Below, piece by piece: positions 5,393 through 8,791 of a stretch of DNA of 8,791 nucleotides. The stretch is from Chitinophagaceae bacterium UBA2789. GTDB taxonomy: Bacteria; Bacteroidota; Bacteroidia; Chitinophagales; Chitinophagaceae. Position 1 is the stretch's first letter. Each line of letters opens with the position of its first letter. The position numbers and the translations under genes were made by a program. The notes beneath the pieces are model-generated. The model saw only the letters and a list, made by a program, of their open reading frames with translations. It ran no database searches and was not told the origin of the DNA. The stretch covers positions 2,060 to 10,850 of the forward strand of contig DEHX01000072.1 of assembly GCA_002352145.1 (NCBI GenBank). Reading direction: 5' to 3'.

Positions 5393-8300
5393 GTGAAGCC
5401 ACACTTAAAACATATCCCCGGGACAAAGTACAGCTTGCTGATCCTGTCGGCTTTTCTGTTATTCTTTTCTTTTTTCTTTACTAAAATTTACAGCAGCCGT
5501 TCTTCAGTAACACAGGAAGCTAAAAAAGCTGAAAGTTACCTGCATCGTCTTCAAAAGGATTTTAATTCAGTGCTTGCTGATACTGGTTTGATAAACCGGT
5601 TGTTGAGCAGGACAAGTCCTCTTCAGGAATTTACATCGCTTACTACAAAACCTTATGGTATATTCCTGTACTCAAGAGATGATTTTGGAAATACCCGGAT
5701 GCTGTTCTGGAGTGATCAACTGGCAGTGCCCCCTGATGAGCTGATGGCATCAGCAGATGGCGAGTATTTTGACAAGCTGTCAAACGGTTGGTATCTTATT
5801 ACAAAAAAAAGCTTGCTTTTAAAACAGGGAAAGGTGCTCGCCTTTGCTTTGATACCTGTTCGTTCTGAATTTTTCATTGAGACTGATTACCTGCCCGAAC
5901 ACTTTTTCTTCAGCAAAACTGCAGATAAAAGAGCCCGGATAAGTAAAGATGTTACAGACTTTCCTGTCAGGTCTATAACAGGCAATGCTGTTTTCTATCT
6001 TGGTAAAAAGGTTGCTAACGCTGTTCCTTACAATGATAACCTTACGATTTACTTACGACTAGCTGCCATACTATTGCTTTTTATTTTTATCTATAGATAT
6101 ACTGAGTCATTTTCCCGGAAAAATGGGGCCTGGAAAGCAGTTGGACTTTTAGGTGTATTATTATTAGCTACAAGACTGATCAGCTATTTATACCCGGCAT
6201 TATTAAACCTGCGTCAGTTTGAGTTTTTTAGTCCGCTTATATATGGCTCCAACGCTATTCAGCGATCTTTAGGCGACCTGGTGATTAATTCCATCCTGTT
6301 TTGCTGGTTGGTTTTGTTTGCCTGGTCAAAGTTGAAAAACGAAGAAGATCTTTCAAAGGATTTTTCTTTTCGTTCAAAGTTAATCGCTGGCTTGCTGGCA
6401 TTGGTATTTTTAATTTTTTCAACATTTATACTGGCGTCAGTAATCCGTAGTTTGGTTGCAGATTCCAAGATCTCTTTTGATGTAACCAATTTTTTCAGTC
6501 TCAACCAATATACTGTAGCAGGTTTTTTTGTGCTTGCTTGTCTTTCTTTGTCTTACTACTATTTCTCTCAGTTGCTATTCAGGCTTATTTTTCCATTGCT
6601 TGCGGGGCGGCGGTTCATGGTTTACTTTATCATTGGTTTTGCTGGTTTGTTATACCTGACAACAAGGTCTGGTAATCCTGAAGTGTTATTTTATCTCCCG
6701 GTGCTCATATGGTTGCTAATCTATGCCTGGTTAATTAATAGTAAAGGCGTTTTCCTTAACCGCATCAGGATTAATATTGCAAGTATATTAACATGGATTT
6801 TCATCTTTTCAGCATCGATTGCTGCGATTATGCTGTCTCAGAACTCCAGGGTTGAATGGGAGAAAAGAAAATCCATCGCTGAAAAGCTGGCTGTTCAGAC
6901 CGATCCGTCCAGTGAAATGATGATGAGTATAGCTGTAAAGTACTTGGATAATGATTTTCTGAGCGAAAACTTTCATCGTTTTCACAAGGAGGAAGAAGGT
7001 CAGGCCTTAAAGGATAGTATCATTACGGGAAATTACAGCGGTTTTTTAAATAAGTATGATACCCGGCTATATGTTTATGATTCTGCCAACCGGGCACTTT
7101 TTAACGAAGATCCCACCAGTTATGAAGCACTGAATGTAATCTTTACCGTTCAATCAAAACCCACGGCAACAGAGGGCCTGTATTATTATGAAACTTCATT
7201 CGATAAGTTTAATTATATCATCCGCCGGGAGGTAAAGGATACTTCAGGAAAGAAAATGGGTTCTTTTTTCATTGTTTCTAATTTGAAAAATTTTAGTCGT
7301 GATGCGTTGTTCCCGGAATTATTCCGGCAGAGCAAAGGCACTGATCCTGAAAATTCGCCTATCTATTCGAATGCGGTTTATATAAAGAACAGGCTGGTGT
7401 CACCTCCCGGCAATTATCCATTTGCCACCTGGCTGAATGATGAGGAGATTCCCAAAGAAGAGTACCGGCTAAAAACGAATGGTGACTATGATGAACTCTG
7501 GTACAGGGCCAGTAAAGAGAAAGTAGTAGTTATTGCCCGTAAACGGGAAACAACTATTGAAACGATTACTTTGTTTTCTTATATCTTTTGTTCTTTCCTT
7601 TTCCTTGTTGCATTGCTCCAGTTTCTTTCTCTAATCGTAAGAACGGGCACTAACTGGCAGGGTTTCCGGAAACTTTTCCAGATCAATATACGGTCACAGG
7701 TACACAGTACCATCATTTTCATCAGTGTATTTTCATTCCTGGTAATAGGGGCTGCCACCATTTCTTTTTTCATAAGCCGGAACCGGCAAAGTAATAACGA
7801 CAAACTTAGCCGTACCATGAAGATCATGGTAAATGAAATGGAAAAGAAAATGTCGGATCACAATACTTTTGATGATGTAGTGAAGATATATGATTCTGTT
7901 TCCAATAACGGACTGCAAAAACTGGTGGATGAAGTATCAGATATACATGGTGTGGATGTGAATGTTTACGATCTGGATGGAAACCTGCAGGTTTCGTCGG
8001 AGGCGAATGTTTACACCAAAGGAGTGTTAAGCAAAAAAATGGAGCCAAGGGCTTATTTTCATCTGAGCCGGTTAAGGCAGGTGCAGCATGTACAGGAAGA
8101 AAAAGTGGGGAATTTTTCATTTCTAAGTATCTACTCGCCGGTACGCAACGAACTAGGAGAAGTAGAAGCATTTGTCAATATTCCTTATTTCACTTCAAAG
8201 CCGGAACTCCGACAGGAAATTTCCAACTTCCTTGTTACCATCATTAACCTGAATGCTTTTATTTTCCTTATAGCCGGGTTAATTGCGTTGATCATCACTA

Positions 8301-8791
8301 ACCGTATTACCAATTCATTCTCCCTGATCAGCGACAAGATGAAAGAAGTAAATCTTGGCAAGCAGAATGAAGCCATTGCATGGAACCGAAATGATGAAAT
8401 AGGAGAACTGGTACAGGAGTATAATAAAATGGTGGCTAAATTAGGGGAGAGTGCTTCTGCACTGGCCAAGAGTGAAAGGGAAGGGGCGTGGCGGGAAATG
8501 GCCCGTCAGGTAGCCCATGAGATTAAGAATCCGCTAACGCCGATGAAATTGAGTATCCAGTACCTGCAGAAAGCCATCAACAATAACCAGGAGAATGTAA
8601 AAGAACTTTCTGCCAGTGTGGCTAATACATTAGTGGAACAGATTGATCACTTGTCAAAGATTGCTGCTGACTTTTCACAGTTCGCCAATATCGGCAATGT
8701 TCGTGCAGAACTGTTTGACCTGCATGATGTCATTAGTTCGCTTCGGGATCTTTACCTTTCCAATCAGCAAGTAGAATTTATCTGGTATCCA
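5393..8791 (+). CDS. Large multi-pass NtrY-like sensor histidine kinase (3' end outside the window)
   Basis: I translated this frame directly: 1133 codons from GTG 5393 to the window edge without a stop. The hydrophobic N-terminal anchor (about 14-30) requires a start this far upstream; the first ATG is near codon 103, and TAG (mazG stop) precedes in frame, so GTG is the best start. Membrane segments are at about 14-30, 218-235, 247-264, 297-312, 328-352, 373-392, 407-424, 431-448, 462-481, 722-746, 772-795 and 946-968. They delimit three large loops (31-217, about 482-721, 796-945) that probably sense signals outside the membrane. A HAMP region follows (about 965-1020, ending NRNDEIGELVQEYNKMVAKL). 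The HisKA phosphoacceptor is EMARQVAHEIKNPLTPMK with H1042, the NtrY-type H box. The HATPase domain lies beyond the window. An NtrX-type response regulator is the usual partner, but none is visible here. The ligand is unknown. The family assignment is firm, NtrY-like by the H box and HAMP; a nitrogen role is not shown. Confidence 0.9.
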   Translation, partial: MKPHLKHIPGTKYSLLILSAFLLFFSFFFTKIYSSRSSVTQEAKKAESYLHRLQKDFNSVLADTGLINRLLSRTSPLQEFTSLTTKPYGIFLYSRDDFGNTRMLFWSDQLAVPPDELMASADGEYFDKLSNGWYLITKKSLLLKQGKVLAFALIPVRSEFFIETDYLPEHFFFSKTADKRARISKDVTDFPVRSITGNAVFYLGKKVANAVPYNDNLTIYLRLAAILLLFIFIYRYTESFSRKNGAWKAVGLLGVLLLATRLISYLYPALLNLRQFEFFSPLIYGSNAIQRSLGDLVINSILFCWLVLFAWSKLKNEEDLSKDFSFRSKLIAGLLALVFLIFSTFILASVIRSLVADSKISFDVTNFFSLNQYTVAGFFVLACLSLSYYYFSQLLFRLIFPLLAGRRFMVYFIIGFAGLLYLTTRSGNPEVLFYLPVLIWLLIYAWLINSKGVFLNRIRINIASILTWIFIFSASIAAIMLSQNSRVEWEKRKSIAEKLAVQTDPSSEMMMSIAVKYLDNDFLSENFHRFHKEEEGQALKDSIITGNYSGFLNKYDTRLYVYDSANRALFNEDPTSYEALNVIFTVQSKPTATEGLYYYETSFDKFNYIIRREVKDTSGKKMGSFFIVSNLKNFSRDALFPELFRQSKGTDPENSPIYSNAVYIKNRLVSPPGNYPFATWLNDEEIPKEEYRLKTNGDYDELWYRASKEKVVVIARKRETTIETITLFSYIFCSFLFLVALLQFLSLIVRTGTNWQGFRKLFQINIRSQVHSTIIFISVFSFLVIGAATISFFISRNRQSNNDKLSRTMKIMVNEMEKKMSDHNTFDDVVKIYDSVSNNGLQKLVDEVSDIHGVDVNVYDLDGNLQVSSEANVYTKGVLSKKMEPRAYFHLSRLRQVQHVQEEKVGNFSFLSIYSPVRNELGEVEAFVNIPYFTSKPELRQEISNFLVTIINLNAFIFLIAGLIALIITNRITNSFSLISDKMKEVNLGKQNEAIAWNRNDEIGELVQEYNKMVAKLGESASALAKSEREGAWREMARQVAHEIKNPLTPMKLSIQYLQKAINNNQENVKELSASVANTLVEQIDHLSKIAADFSQFANIGNVRAELFDLHDVISSLRDLYLSNQQVEFIWYP

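Noticed and set aside
7824..8171. Minus-strand open frame of 115 codons
   Set aside because: It is antisense to the sensor kinase frame, which is continuous across it, and its composition (many His, Pro, Leu) is what antisense of such a gene gives.
1..8791. Defence system, mobile element, CRISPR array or biosynthetic cluster
   Set aside because: No transposase, integrase, direct-repeat array, nuclease/helicase pair or assembly-line gene was seen; the genes are typical chromosomal families.

Overview
The window looks like an ordinary chromosomal segment of a member of the Bacteroidota, probably in or near the Chitinophagaceae. The signs are moderately low GC, Bacteroidota-type promoter boxes (TAnnTTTG), almost no Shine-Dalgarno sequences, a secreted protein whose signal peptide ends in NAQ, a DUF3667 membrane protein, and a very large many-pass sensor kinase. 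The placement is an inference from gene style, not from a marker gene.

Left part (1-721): the 3' end of a plus-strand sensor histidine kinase whose start lies outside the window. It is followed by a tRNA-Leu(GAG) with its own promoter and a strong intrinsic terminator.

Middle part (700-3421): four minus-strand genes read leftward toward the tRNA. In transcription order they are a secreted protein with YD-like repeats (2567-3421), a pyridoxamine-phosphate-oxidase-fold/NimA-like flavoprotein (2027-2482), an MGMT-like protein lacking the alkyl-acceptor cysteine (1551-2021), and a CHAD-domain protein (700-1530). The last three are separated by only 5 and 20 bases and probably form one transcript. 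A stress or damage theme (redox/nitro compounds, alkylated DNA, polyphosphate) is possible but inferred. The 3' end of the CHAD gene is the hairpin that terminates the tRNA transcript.

Right part (3527-8791): three plus-strand genes diverge from the secreted-protein gene and are tightly packed: a zinc-ribbon DUF3667 membrane protein, the house-cleaning NTP pyrophosphohydrolase MazG, and a giant NtrY-like sensor kinase that runs off the window end (1133 codons, no stop). mazG and the kinase gene abut with zero spacing and lie in the same reading frame, separated only by one TAG codon. The kinase gene is open across the whole right third of the window.

I see no mobile element, CRISPR array, phage gene or defence cassette, and no convincing undescribed system. 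The findings are local oddities: gene-junction architecture, a coding terminator, a possible operator, a homopolymer near a start codon, and atypical active-site residues.
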